NCBI GenBank assembly: GCA_947441895.1 | Contig: CANEUT010000006.1 | Location: forward strand, 1 to 20,762 | DNA: 20,762 nucleotides | Direction of reading: 5' to 3' | Source: Rickettsiales bacterium | Lineage (GTDB): Bacteria > Pseudomonadota > Alphaproteobacteria > Rickettsiales > UBA3002 | Part shown: piece after piece, positions 12,221-19,732 of the stretch | How the letters are laid out: each line of letters begins with the position of its first letter | Numbering within the stretch: position 1 is the first letter of the stretch | Notes under the pieces: model-generated | The model's database searches: none | What the model was told of the DNA's origin: nothing | The model's input: the letters and a program-made list of their open reading frames with translations, nothing else | Position numbers and translations under genes: made by a program

Positions 12221-14917
12221 ATGAAAAACGCCACCGCCCGCAAAACCGAAGCGCCCGCAAAAATGGTTTACACCTTCGGTGATGGACGCGCCGAGGGCAG
12301 CGCCGCCATGAAAAATCTGCTGGGTGGCAAAGGCGCCAACCTTGCGGATATGTGCGCGCTGGGCTTGCCGGTTCCTCCCGGTTTCACCATCCCTACCGAT
12401 GTCTGCGTGGCCTATTACGCCGAGAACAAAAACTTCCCCGATGGCCTCGTAGCCCAAGTGGCTGATGGTGTGAAATCCATCGAGGCGGCGGTGGGTCGCA
12501 AATTTGGTGATGCGAAAAACCCGTTGCTGGTTTCGGTGCGTTCTGGCGCCCGCGCGTCCATGCCCGGCATGATGGATACGATTTTGAATCTGGGCCTGAA
12601 CGATGAAACGGTGGAGGGCTTAGCGCTTAAAACCGGCAATGCGCGCTTTGCCTATGATTCCTATCGCCGCTTCATTCAGATGTATTCCGACGTGGTGCTG
12701 GATGTGCATCATGATGAGTTTGAAGACCTGCTGGATTTGATGAAAAACGAGCGTGATTTTTCGCAAGATACCGATCTGACGGCCGATGACCTCAAAGAGT
12801 TGGTCGCTCAGTATAAACAAAAAGTCATGCAGGTGCGGCACGCACCCTTTCCGCAAGATGTGAACGAGCAACTGTGGGGCGCCACGCGTGCGGTGTTTGA
12901 TAGCTGGATGAACCCGCGCGCCATCACTTATCGTAACCTGCACGACATTCCCGCCGAATGGGGCACGGCAGTCAACATTCAATCGATGGTGTTCGGCAAT
13001 ATGGGCGATGATTGCGCCACCGGCGTGGCCTTCACCCGCAACCCATCCACCGGCGAAAAACTGTTTTACGGCGAGTTCCTCGTCAACGCGCAGGGCGAAG
13101 ATGTGGTGGCCGGCATTCGCACACCGCAGCCCCTCACCATCAAAGGCAAGGCCGAGGGTGGCAATTTGCCAAGCATGGAAGAAGTGATGCCCGACGTGTT
13201 CGGCGAGCTGGTGTTGATTTATAAAAAGCTGGAAGCCCATTACCGCGACATGCAGGACATCGAGTTTACGGTGGAAAATCGTAAGCTTTGGATGCTGCAA
13301 ACCCGCAATGGCAAACGCACCGCCAAGGCATCGCTGAAAATTGCGGTGGATATGGTGGAAGAAAAACTCATCACGCGTGAGGAGGCACTGCTGCGCATTG
13401 ATCCCCTCAGCCTCGACCAATTGCTGCACCCCACGCTTGACCCGAAAGCGAAGAAACAAGTCATCGCGCGTGGCCTGCCAGCAAGCCCCGGCGCGGCTTC
13501 GGGCAAAGTGGTGTTCACGGCGGAAGATGCCGAACACGCCGCCGCCAAAAAAGAAAAAGTGATTCTGGTGCGCATTGAAACCAGCCCAGAAGATATTCAC
13601 GGCATGCATGCAGCGCAGGGCATTTTAACCGCGCGCGGTGGCATGACCAGCCACGCCGCTGTGGTGGCGCGCGGCATGGGTAAGCCCTGCGTTTCGGGCG
13701 CGGGCGAAATTCGCATCAACTATGGCCGCAAAGAATTCACCGCCGGTTCGCTCACCATTCGCGAAGGCGAAGTGATCACGCTCAACGGCTCCACCGGCGA
13801 GGTGATTCTGGGTGAAGTGGCGACCGTTGAGCCCAACCTCTCGGGTGATTTTTCGACCGTCATGGGCTGGGCCGATGCAGTGCGCACGCTGAAAGTTCGG
13901 GCGAATGCCGAGACACCTTTAGACGCAAAAACCGCCCGTGGCTTCGGTGCTGAGGGCATTGGTTTATGCCGCACCGAGCATATGTTCTTCGACGCCGAGC
14001 GCATTATCGCCGTGCGCGAGATGATTGTGGCCGAAACCAAAAAAGCGCGTGAAGTAGCGCTCGCCAAACTGCTGCCCATGCAGAAAAAAGATTTTGTAGA
14101 ACTGTTCCGCATTATGGATGGTCTGCCGGTGACGATTCGCCTGCTTGATCCACCTTTGCATGAATTTTTACCGCACACCGAAGCGGAAATGCAGGAAGTG
14201 GCCGATGCGGCGCAGCTGCCATTGGAATCGGTAAAATACCGCGCCAGCCAGCTGCATGAATCAAACCCCATGCTGGGTCACCGCGGCTGCCGCTTGGGCA
14301 TTACCTATCCTGAAATTTATTCCATGCAAGCGCGCGCTTTGTTTGAGGCCGCCGCTGAGGTTCAAAAAGCCGGCGTGGTGGTGCTGCCCGAAGTGATGGT
14401 GCCGCTGGTGATGACGCGCAAGGAATTGCAGCTGATGAAAGTGGTGATCGATCAAGCCGCCGCCGAGGTTGAAAAAGCCACTGGCATTAAAATTACCTAT
14501 CAGGTGGGCACCATGATTGAGCTGCCACGCGCGGCACTACGTGCGGCTGACATTGCCAACGAAGCCGAGTTCTTCAGCTTCGGCACCAACGACCTCACCC
14601 AAACCACACTCGGCATTTCGCGCGACGATGCGGCAAGCTTCATCGAGCAATACAAGAAGCAGGGCGTGATTGAGCAAGATCCATTTGTCACCATCGACCA
14701 AGACGCCGTGGGCGAGCTGATTGAGATTGCCGCCAAACGCGGTCGCGAAACGCGGGCGAATATCAAGCTGGGCATTTGCGGTGAGCATGGCGGTGATCCA
14801 GCCAGCATTCATTTCTGTCAGCGTGTGGGCCTGAATTATGTGAGCTGCTCGCCCTACCGCGTGCCCATTGCACGTTTAGCCGCGGCACAGGCAGCCATCA
14901 AAGAAGGTGCGCGCTAG
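12221..14917 (+). CDS. ppdK: Pyruvate, phosphate dikinase
   Basis: PpdK reversibly converts pyruvate, ATP and phosphate to phosphoenolpyruvate, AMP and pyrophosphate, linking glycolysis and gluconeogenesis. The 898-residue protein is full length. It has the N-terminal nucleotide-binding part (MKNLLGGKGANLADM, SVRSGARASMPGMMDTILNLG), the swivelling domain with catalytic His478 in GGMTSHAAVVARGMGKPC, and a C-terminal TIM barrel with GFGAEGIGLCRTEHMF, FFSFGTNDLTQTTLG and the active-site Cys in LGICGEHGGDP. AAGGAG precedes the ATG at 12221, preferred over an in-frame ATG at 12200. glyS-ppdK adjacency is familiar in Alphaproteobacteria. Its TAG shares the bases CTAG with the stop of the convergent gene. 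Confidence 0.98.
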   Translation: MKNATARKTEAPAKMVYTFGDGRAEGSAAMKNLLGGKGANLADMCALGLPVPPGFTIPTDVCVAYYAENKNFPDGLVAQVADGVKSIEAAVGRKFGDAKNPLLVSVRSGARASMPGMMDTILNLGLNDETVEGLALKTGNARFAYDSYRRFIQMYSDVVLDVHHDEFEDLLDLMKNERDFSQDTDLTADDLKELVAQYKQKVMQVRHAPFPQDVNEQLWGATRAVFDSWMNPRAITYRNLHDIPAEWGTAVNIQSMVFGNMGDDCATGVAFTRNPSTGEKLFYGEFLVNAQGEDVVAGIRTPQPLTIKGKAEGGNLPSMEEVMPDVFGELVLIYKKLEAHYRDMQDIEFTVENRKLWMLQTRNGKRTAKASLKIAVDMVEEKLITREEALLRIDPLSLDQLLHPTLDPKAKKQVIARGLPASPGAASGKVVFTAEDAEHAAAKKEKVILVRIETSPEDIHGMHAAQGILTARGGMTSHAAVVARGMGKPCVSGAGEIRINYGRKEFTAGSLTIREGEVITLNGSTGEVILGEVATVEPNLSGDFSTVMGWADAVRTLKVRANAETPLDAKTARGFGAEGIGLCRTEHMFFDAERIIAVREMIVAETKKAREVALAKLLPMQKKDFVELFRIMDGLPVTIRLLDPPLHEFLPHTEAEMQEVADAAQLPLESVKYRASQLHESNPMLGHRGCRLGITYPEIYSMQARALFEAAAEVQKAGVVVLPEVMVPLVMTRKELQLMKVVIDQAAAEVEKATGIKITYQVGTMIELPRAALRAADIANEAEFFSFGTNDLTQTTLGISRDDAASFIEQYKKQGVIEQDPFVTIDQDAVGELIEIAAKRGRETRANIKLGICGEHGGDPASIHFCQRVGLNYVSCSPYRVPIARLAAAQAAIKEGAR

Positions 14918-15468
14918 CGCTGCTGCTGTTCGTTGACAGAATTCTGAATGTCGCCCAGTTCGCGGCGCAGATAGGCGTTCTGATTGAGCAAGAAGAACGA
15001 GCCGATGGTGAGGCCAGTCGATACGGCCCCTGAAAAAAGAATGGCGCCGCGCTTACCCTTCCCCAGTTCGCGCCAGCGTTTGTAGGTATCATGGACGTAG
15101 CCTATCGGACCTTTCTCGGTACCAAAGCCAAGTTTCGCCAGTTGTTCTGCGTGTTTTACATTATGCTCGTCATGAATTGCTCGCGTCGCTTTATAGAAAG
15201 CCTCACCATCAAGTGGCTTTGAACCATCCTGCACACCTTCGATGACTTTGTTGATTGCTGCATTGCGCTCCGATTTCAAGTTTCTTAATCCCGGCCAATG
15301 GCTCACCGTATCATAAAATTTATCGCGGACACTAACGGCTACAGTGCCAATGCCTGCACCCATGGCAAGCACGTAGCCAAGCGCTTGCACCAAAGGTGCG
15401 GCGCCACCATGCTTGGGCGGCGGTGCCGGTTGTGTAGCCACGGATGGCGATGATGGGTCTTTGTCCAT
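14914..15468 (-). CDS. Unknown protein with two membrane segments
   Basis: A 184-residue protein that I do not recognise. It has a Pro/Ser-rich N-terminus, a first hydrophobic segment (about residues 27-47, QALGYVLAMGAGIGTVAVSV), a charged middle region of ~80 residues (KATRAIHDEHNVKHAEQLAK) and a second hydrophobic segment (about 140-162). It ends in a short polar tail (GDIQNSVNEQQQR). The layout suggests an inner-membrane hairpin with a helical soluble domain. Its stop overlaps the ppdK stop, so the two transcripts must read into each other. It follows the small secreted protein on the same strand after 85 AT-rich bases. Confidence 0.8.
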   Translation of the reverse strand: MDKDPSSPSVATQPAPPPKHGGAAPLVQALGYVLAMGAGIGTVAVSVRDKFYDTVSHWPGLRNLKSERNAAINKVIEGVQDGSKPLDGEAFYKATRAIHDEHNVKHAEQLAKLGFGTEKGPIGYVHDTYKRWRELGKGKRGAILFSGAVSTGLTIGSFFLLNQNAYLRRELGDIQNSVNEQQQR

Positions 15469-15532
15469 ACTGCCAACATAGCATTTTTATGTGACAGCTT
15501 GATGACACGAATGCCAATTTGATGGTATTTAT

Positions 15533-15557
15533 TTAATCATCTGATTTTATTGATTAA
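15533..15557. repeat. AT-rich inverted repeat at the end of the secreted-protein gene
   Basis: TTAATCA (15533-15539) and TGATTAA (15551-15557) are perfect arms around an 11-base loop, overlapping the stop of the minus-strand gene. On that strand the T-run comes before, not after, the stem, so it is not a standard terminator. Confidence 0.4.
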
Positions 15558-15934
15558 AAAATACTGCCGTTACCATCATTCGTGGAATGTTTTTGCAGTA
15601 GCAACCTGCCGCCGGGCCAAATGGTAAATTCATCGCCATCATTCGTGGGAATATTTTCACTGCGCACCGCCCCCACAATGCCGCTGAGTAGGCCATCGGC
15701 ATGCAGCGTGCCTTTCGATGGTTTGGGTGAGTTTGCCGCCAGCAATGACAGCATGCCATCGGGCTGAGCGTTGATGCGCACCGTTTCATTCGGGGCAAGT
15801 GATTCCACCTGACGATTGCCGGCTGATTCGAATACCACGCGATGCGGCACATTATCAAGATTGGTGATTTTAAGTGCGAAGGCGGGACTGGCACCAAGGG
15901 CAGTCATCATCACCACAAGCATTCCATATTTCAT
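15554..15934 (-). CDS. Small secreted protein of unknown function
   Basis: A 126-residue protein with a signal peptide (MKYGMLVVMMTALGASPAFA, cleavage after residue ~20). The mature part begins LKITNLDNVPHRVVFESAGN, a pattern seen in small periplasmic proteins of Alphaproteobacteria without known function, then SLAPNETVRI. It has two TNDG segments 21 residues apart, encoded by an exact 13-base DNA repeat (15573-15585 and 15636-15648). Its ATG overlaps the rnhA TGA (ATGA) with AGGAG just upstream, so it is translated together with RNase HI. This is an odd pairing with no evident functional link. Confidence 0.82.
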   Translation of the reverse strand: MKYGMLVVMMTALGASPAFALKITNLDNVPHRVVFESAGNRQVESLAPNETVRINAQPDGMLSLLAANSPKPSKGTLHADGLLSGIVGAVRSENIPTNDGDEFTIWPGGRLLLQKHSTNDGNGSIF

Positions 15935-16455
15935 AACTTCTCCTGTTGGTATTTCTTGGATTCAGCCACCGCCAGTGCATCCACGCGGTCATTATAGGCG
16001 TCGCCACTATGGCCCTTTACCCACTGCCATGTCATGTGGTGACGGGCACACTGTTTTTCAAGCTCTTGCCAGAGATCAACATTTTTCACTGGCTTTTTAT
16101 CAGCGGTTTTCCAGCCTTTGGCTTTCCAGCCCTTGATCCATTCGGTCATGCCCTGCAACACATATTTGCTATCGGTCACCAGCGTGACATGGCAGCCCGC
16201 TTTCAGATGCTTAAGGCCTTCAATCGTGGCCTGCAATTCCATGCGATTGTTGGTGGTATCGGCCGCACCACCGCTGATTTCTTTCTGTTTCTCACCATAG
16301 ATAAGCAGTGCCGCCCAGCCACCCGGACCCGGGTTGCCACTGCATGCGCCGTCGGTATAGATCGTCACTTTTTTAATTGTAGGGGGCGATCCCCCCTTGC
16401 CCCCCTCGCTATGCGGCTCGCGCGCGGCGCTACGCACTGTACCCTTATTTACCAC
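15931..16455 (-). CDS. rnhA: Ribonuclease HI
   Basis: RNase HI cuts the RNA strand of RNA-DNA hybrids. All catalytic residues are present: Asp35 in YTDGACSGNPGPGGW, Glu73 in NNRMEL, Asp95 in VTDSKYVLQG, His149 and Asp159 in GHSGDAYNDRVDALA. The core starts near residue 30. The preceding 29 residues (rich in Gly, Ser, Pro) are encoded by a GC-rich hairpin element and are absent from typical family members. The GTG at 16455 is used because the frame is open and overlaps the end of thrB by seven bases. A GTG at 16368 would give a normal-length enzyme but has no ribosome site. The true start is uncertain. Confidence 0.93.
   Translation of the reverse strand: MVNKGTVRSAAREPHSEGGKGGSPPTIKKVTIYTDGACSGNPGPGGWAALLIYGEKQKEISGGAADTTNNRMELQATIEGLKHLKAGCHVTLVTDSKYVLQGMTEWIKGWKAKGWKTADKKPVKNVDLWQELEKQCARHHMTWQWVKGHSGDAYNDRVDALAVAESKKYQQEKL
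16381..16435. repeat. GC-rich interspersed element in the 5' part of rnhA
   Basis: GGGGG (16382-16386), CGAT and CCCCC (16391-16395) form a hairpin. They are followed by CCCCCTCG, GGCTCGC and GCTACGC, the same ordered blocks as at 151-221. On the minus strand it encodes the unusual N-terminal extension of RNase HI, if that part is translated. Confidence 0.5.
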
Positions 16456-17417
16456 GATGTGTTGCTCTGGAAAAATTTAAGTTTCACCGCATATTCCAGC
16501 GGGTCTTTCGCCGTAACAAACGCGTTGGCATCATGGTGCAGCCAATCATGGGCGCGGGTCAGTAGAAAGCGTAACGCCGCGCCGCGCAACAGGATTGGTA
16601 ATGCCGAAAGTTCATTCGCACTTAGTGCGCGTTTCTTCTGATAGTTCGAAAGCAAAAGCTTTGCTTTGGTGAGGTTGAATTCACCGCCGCGTTCGAAGCA
16701 CCAGGCGTTGATGGTAATGGCAATATCATAGGCCAGCATATCATGGCAGGCGAAATAAAAATCGATGATGCCACTCACATCATCGCCTTCGAAAAAAACA
16801 TTGTCGGGAAATAAATCGGCGTGAATAATGCCACGTGGCAAACCGCTAAATGCTGGCCATTGCGAACCCAAATAGCCCAACTCATTCACCACCAGCGCTT
16901 CTAACCCAGGCTGAATTTCATCGAGCCTTCCCGCCATACGCCGATGCACCGCATGCCAGCCATCGAGCGCCAAGGCATTGGCACGGGTGCGCGCAAATCC
17001 TTGTGTGGCATGGTGTAGTTCGGCAAGCGCCCCCCCCACACTGGCCACATGCTGGTTATGCAAAATGCTGCGGCTTTTACCCTGTACAAAACTCACCAGC
17101 GCCGCTTGTTTGCCTTCGCACTCACCAAAAAGCGTGCCGTCGCGGCGAAGAATCGGCTGCGGGCACGACAGGCCATGGGCCGAAGCATATTGCATCAATT
17201 CCAGAAAAAAGGGTAATTCGTCGGTGTTAACTCGCTTCTCATAGAGGGTTAAAATAAGCTTGGTTTCATCGCCACTCTTTTCAGTAGTAACTACCAGATA
17301 ATTCGTATTCTCAACCCCTTGCGCAATGCCTACCGCAAAAACAAGTTCGCCCACCGCATAGCTGCTCGACAGCAGATTCGTGATTTGTTCGTTGGTAAGT
17401 TGGGTATAGACGGCCAT
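16449..17417 (-). CDS. thrB: Homoserine kinase (ThrB, aminoglycoside-phosphotransferase fold)
   Basis: Phosphorylates homoserine to O-phosphohomoserine for threonine synthesis. The 322-residue protein is the alphaproteobacterial type, with an APH/choline-kinase fold rather than the GHMP fold of E. coli ThrB. It opens MAVYTQLTNEQITNLLSSSY and has GIAQGVENTNYLVVT (residues 30-44). The kinase loop is GIIHADLFPDNVFFEG (Asp201, Asn206), with the metal-binding Asp219 in SGIIDFYFAC. AGGA lies seven bases before the ATG. The stop TAA lies within the 5' end of rnhA, so the two are cotranscribed. thrB next to rnhA is a familiar alphaproteobacterial arrangement. Confidence 0.95.
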   Translation of the reverse strand: MAVYTQLTNEQITNLLSSSYAVGELVFAVGIAQGVENTNYLVVTTEKSGDETKLILTLYEKRVNTDELPFFLELMQYASAHGLSCPQPILRRDGTLFGECEGKQAALVSFVQGKSRSILHNQHVASVGGALAELHHATQGFARTRANALALDGWHAVHRRMAGRLDEIQPGLEALVVNELGYLGSQWPAFSGLPRGIIHADLFPDNVFFEGDDVSGIIDFYFACHDMLAYDIAITINAWCFERGGEFNLTKAKLLLSNYQKKRALSANELSALPILLRGAALRFLLTRAHDWLHHDANAFVTAKDPLEYAVKLKFFQSNTSW

Positions 17418-17592
17418 CCATTATTCCTAGCATCGTGGTTTTGCGCTGTCACTTTTTTGCGAGAAAAGCGCATTTTTTACTGGTGAAAGCTGGATAATGT
17501 GAGTAGTTTCGTGAGGCTCGGCCGTGCGGAATATGCACCCACCCCGAATAAGAGACGCAAAATATAGCCAACCCAGACGAGGAGAATCTAGC

Positions 17593-18228
17593 ATGTTTCG
17601 CCGCAAGGAAGATGGAACCGAAGAATTGATTCCAGAGAACGAACAAACCACCACCCCAACCAGCAGCTCGACCAGCAGCAGCGCGCCGGCATTTGCCGCC
17701 GCAACGCCCGTTGCACCGGCTGCTCAACCTGCACCAAACTTCCGCCCAACCCCGCCGCAAGCGGCCATGGTTGCTGCTAACCGCACACCCGCAACGCCGA
17801 TTGTGCCCACAACGCCCGTCACAGAAACGCGCACGGCCGCAACGCCTGTCACTCGTCCGAACGCCAAGCGCGTGCTGACTGTTGGCCCCGACATTCAAAT
17901 GAAGGGTGAAATTTCAAGCTGCGATCGCGTGGTGATTGAAGGTATGGTCGATGCCACCATGCGTGATGTGCACACGGTTGAACTCGCTGAAACCGGATCG
18001 CTGAAGGGCACCGCCGAAGTTGAAGACGCCGAAATTTCTGGTGCCTTTGAAGGTGACTTGGTAGTGCGCGGCAAACTGACGGTCTATTCCGCCGGTCGCG
18101 TGCGCGGCAACATCACCTATGGTGAAATTGAAATTCAACGCGGTGGCCAAATTTCCGGCAATATTCGCAATGTTGCTGAAGCAAAGGGTGGCCAGGCTTT
18201 CCCTGTAAATAAAGCAAAAGTCGCCTAG
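17593..18228 (+). CDS. Bactofilin-family cytoskeletal protein
   Basis: Bactofilins polymerise without nucleotide into filaments that position cell-wall or polar machinery. The 211-residue protein has a Pro/Thr/Ala-rich disordered N-terminus (residues ~18-90) and a bactofilin beta-helix from about 96 to 195. The core shows VGPDIQMKGEISSCDRVVIE, GMVDATMRDVHTVELAETGS, EISGAFEGDLVVRGKLTVYS and GRVRGNITYGEIEIQRGGQI, the expected repeated turns. The ATG at 17593 is fixed by GAGGAG upstream. The frame is open back to 17524, but the family begins MFRR/MF. It stands alone, transcribed away from thrB, and ends at a clear terminator. Confidence 0.95.
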   Translation: MFRRKEDGTEELIPENEQTTTPTSSSTSSSAPAFAAATPVAPAAQPAPNFRPTPPQAAMVAANRTPATPIVPTTPVTETRTAATPVTRPNAKRVLTVGPDIQMKGEISSCDRVVIEGMVDATMRDVHTVELAETGSLKGTAEVEDAEISGAFEGDLVVRGKLTVYSAGRVRGNITYGEIEIQRGGQISGNIRNVAEAKGGQAFPVNKAKVA

Positions 18229-18254
18229 TTTACATTTAGTTCCTTGAAGATATT

Positions 18255-18286
18255 AAGCCGTCGATAGCAATATCGGCGGCTTTTTT
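18255..18286 (+). terminator. Intrinsic terminator after the bactofilin gene
   Basis: AAGCCGTCGATA (18255-18266) pairs with TATCGGCGGCTT (18271-18282) across a GCAA tetraloop, with one G-U pair. A run of six T begins at 18281. This is the clearest Rho-independent terminator in the window. Confidence 0.9.
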
Positions 18287-18344
18287 CTTATATCGCACGA
18301 AAGTCCCTCCCTTCGGTCGGTATACTTTCATGCGGACTCGTTTT

Positions 18345-18380
18345 GCCAAAGCCTTCGCAAAAACGTGGTTTTGCTTTGGC
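18345..18380. terminator. Second hairpin with T-rich exit, between bactofilin and nth
   Basis: The right arm TTTTGCTTTGGC (18369-18380) pairs with GCAAAA and GCCAAA on the left, with a six-base bulge between them. The plus-strand exit TTTGTAGTTTTTA is T-rich. It may act as a backup terminator or, on the other strand, lie downstream of nth. The 150 bases here hold no gene. Confidence 0.45.
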
Positions 18381-18440
18381 TTTGTAGTTTTTATGAAACC
18401 GAGGAGGGGTCGAAGGGCGGCGGGTTGCTCACTTCAAAAC

Positions 18441-19106
18441 CTAAATAGTCTTCGCACCGTAGGTGCAATAGCGCGCCACCACGCAACGTGCACATTCGGG
18501 TTTGCGCGCTTTGCATACATAGCGCCCATGCAGAATGAGCCAGTGATGCGCATGCTGCATCCATTTTTTGGGGATGATTTTCAGCAGCGCCAACTCCGTC
18601 GCCAGTGGGTTGGTGGTGCGGCAAAGGCCAAGACGGTTGGCCACGCGGAACACATGCGTATCCACCGCAATGGTCGGTTCTCCCAACACACAGTTCAGCC
18701 ACACATTCGCCGTTTTGCGGCCCACCCCAGGCAGGGTTTCCAGCGCCTCGCGGGTGGTGGGCACCTGACCATCAAACTCACCCATCAGCTTGGCGCATAG
18801 CGCCATAACATTTTTTGCCTTGGTGTTAAACAAGCCAATGGTCTTGATATAATTTTTGAGACCCGCCTCGCCCAGTTTCAAAATTTTCTGCGGCGTATCC
18901 GCCACTTTGAATAAGGGTCCCGTGGCTTTATTCACCCCCACATCAGTCGCTTGGGCGGAAAGCACAATCGCCACCAATAAACAAAACGGGTTGGGCGCGT
19001 TTAACTCGGTCACCGGCGTTGGATTTTCAGCCGCCCATGCTGCAAACATGGCGTTCACTGCGTGCGGCGTCAGGCTGGCTTTGGGTTTTGCTTTGGGTTT
19101 GGGCAT
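18441..19106 (-). CDS. nth: Endonuclease III
   Basis: A DNA glycosylase/AP lyase that removes oxidised pyrimidines in base-excision repair. The 221-residue protein has the helix-hairpin-helix LPGVGRKTANVWLN with catalytic Lys131, Asp149 in VDTHVFRVANRLG, and the 4Fe-4S loop with Cys198, Cys205, Cys208 and Cys214 (C-x6-C-x2-C-x5-C). A lysine- and proline-rich lead of about 10 residues precedes the domain. The ATG at 19106 is used. An in-frame GTG at 19121 is possible, and neither has a strong ribosome site. Confidence 0.96.
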   Translation of the reverse strand: MPKPKAKPKASLTPHAVNAMFAAWAAENPTPVTELNAPNPFCLLVAIVLSAQATDVGVNKATGPLFKVADTPQKILKLGEAGLKNYIKTIGLFNTKAKNVMALCAKLMGEFDGQVPTTREALETLPGVGRKTANVWLNCVLGEPTIAVDTHVFRVANRLGLCRTTNPLATELALLKIIPKKWMQHAHHWLILHGRYVCKARKPECARCVVARYCTYGAKTI

Positions 19107-19228
19107 GCGTCCATCAACCACGGCGCCATAAATTATTCAATAAAAACAATGTTGTTTTAGGTGTGGCACCGGCGATTATTCATGAAACTGTCATACTTTT
19201 CAGAGGGGTTATTTGCTACAATGACCCT

Positions 19229-19732
19229 ATGAATGAACGCAACATAGTGGAAGAAGTCATGAAGCCAAACCCGATGAAGTCATTTTTCAGTGGCCTTATG
19301 TCGGGTCTATTCACCGGCGCGGTGATGATGGGTATTTATGCCCTCGTGGCTGCGACTGGCCTAGTAGGTGGGATGGCCATACCTAACATTATTGGCATGA
19401 TTGCAGTCACTGGCCTGTTCACCGGCACCATGGCCGCCATGCGTGGCGATAAAGACGCCAAAGCCACCGCGCTTGTACCTGCAACGGCCACCGTACCCGT
19501 GATTGCGGAAACCATGGGCCGTGCACCACAAATAGCCATGGATGCCACCGATGATATGGCCGCCCCCAGCCGTCGTGATGGAAAATCATGGACCGACTCG
19601 GCAGGTCGCAGTGCCAGCAGCCAAAGTCGTATTCAGCAAATTGTTAGCGATGGTTCGATGGGCGATAAAGACCGCGCAAGCGCTATTCTGGCTGCGCGTG
19701 ATGCAGCGAGTAGCGAAGCGACTCGCGCTTAG
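19229..19732 (+). CDS. Small membrane protein of unknown function
   Basis: A 167-residue protein with two closely spaced hydrophobic segments (about residues 18-40 and 44-68). They are rich in Gly, Met and Ala (FSGLMSGLFTGAVMMGIYAL, then IIGMIAVTGLFTGTMAAMRG). A polar, probably disordered cytoplasmic tail follows (SAGRSASSQSRIQQIVSDGS). I recognise no family. The ATG at 19229 is the first after an AT-rich spacer. An ATG at 19259 with GGAAGAAG upstream has the better ribosome site and is a real alternative. It converges on the moeA-like gene, with the two stops overlapping by a few bases at 19729-19732. Confidence 0.7.
   Translation: MNERNIVEEVMKPNPMKSFFSGLMSGLFTGAVMMGIYALVAATGLVGGMAIPNIIGMIAVTGLFTGTMAAMRGDKDAKATALVPATATVPVIAETMGRAPQIAMDATDDMAAPSRRDGKSWTDSAGRSASSQSRIQQIVSDGSMGDKDRASAILAARDAASSEATRA

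Noticed and set aside
12620..13609. Long minus-strand frame (329 codons) opposite ppdK
   Set aside because: It lies entirely across a certain ppdK gene, is His-rich as expected of an antisense frame, and has no family motif.
18330..18800. Plus-strand frame over the 3' part of nth
   Set aside because: nth is certain here by its catalytic and Fe-S motifs, and this frame starts in hairpin sequence.
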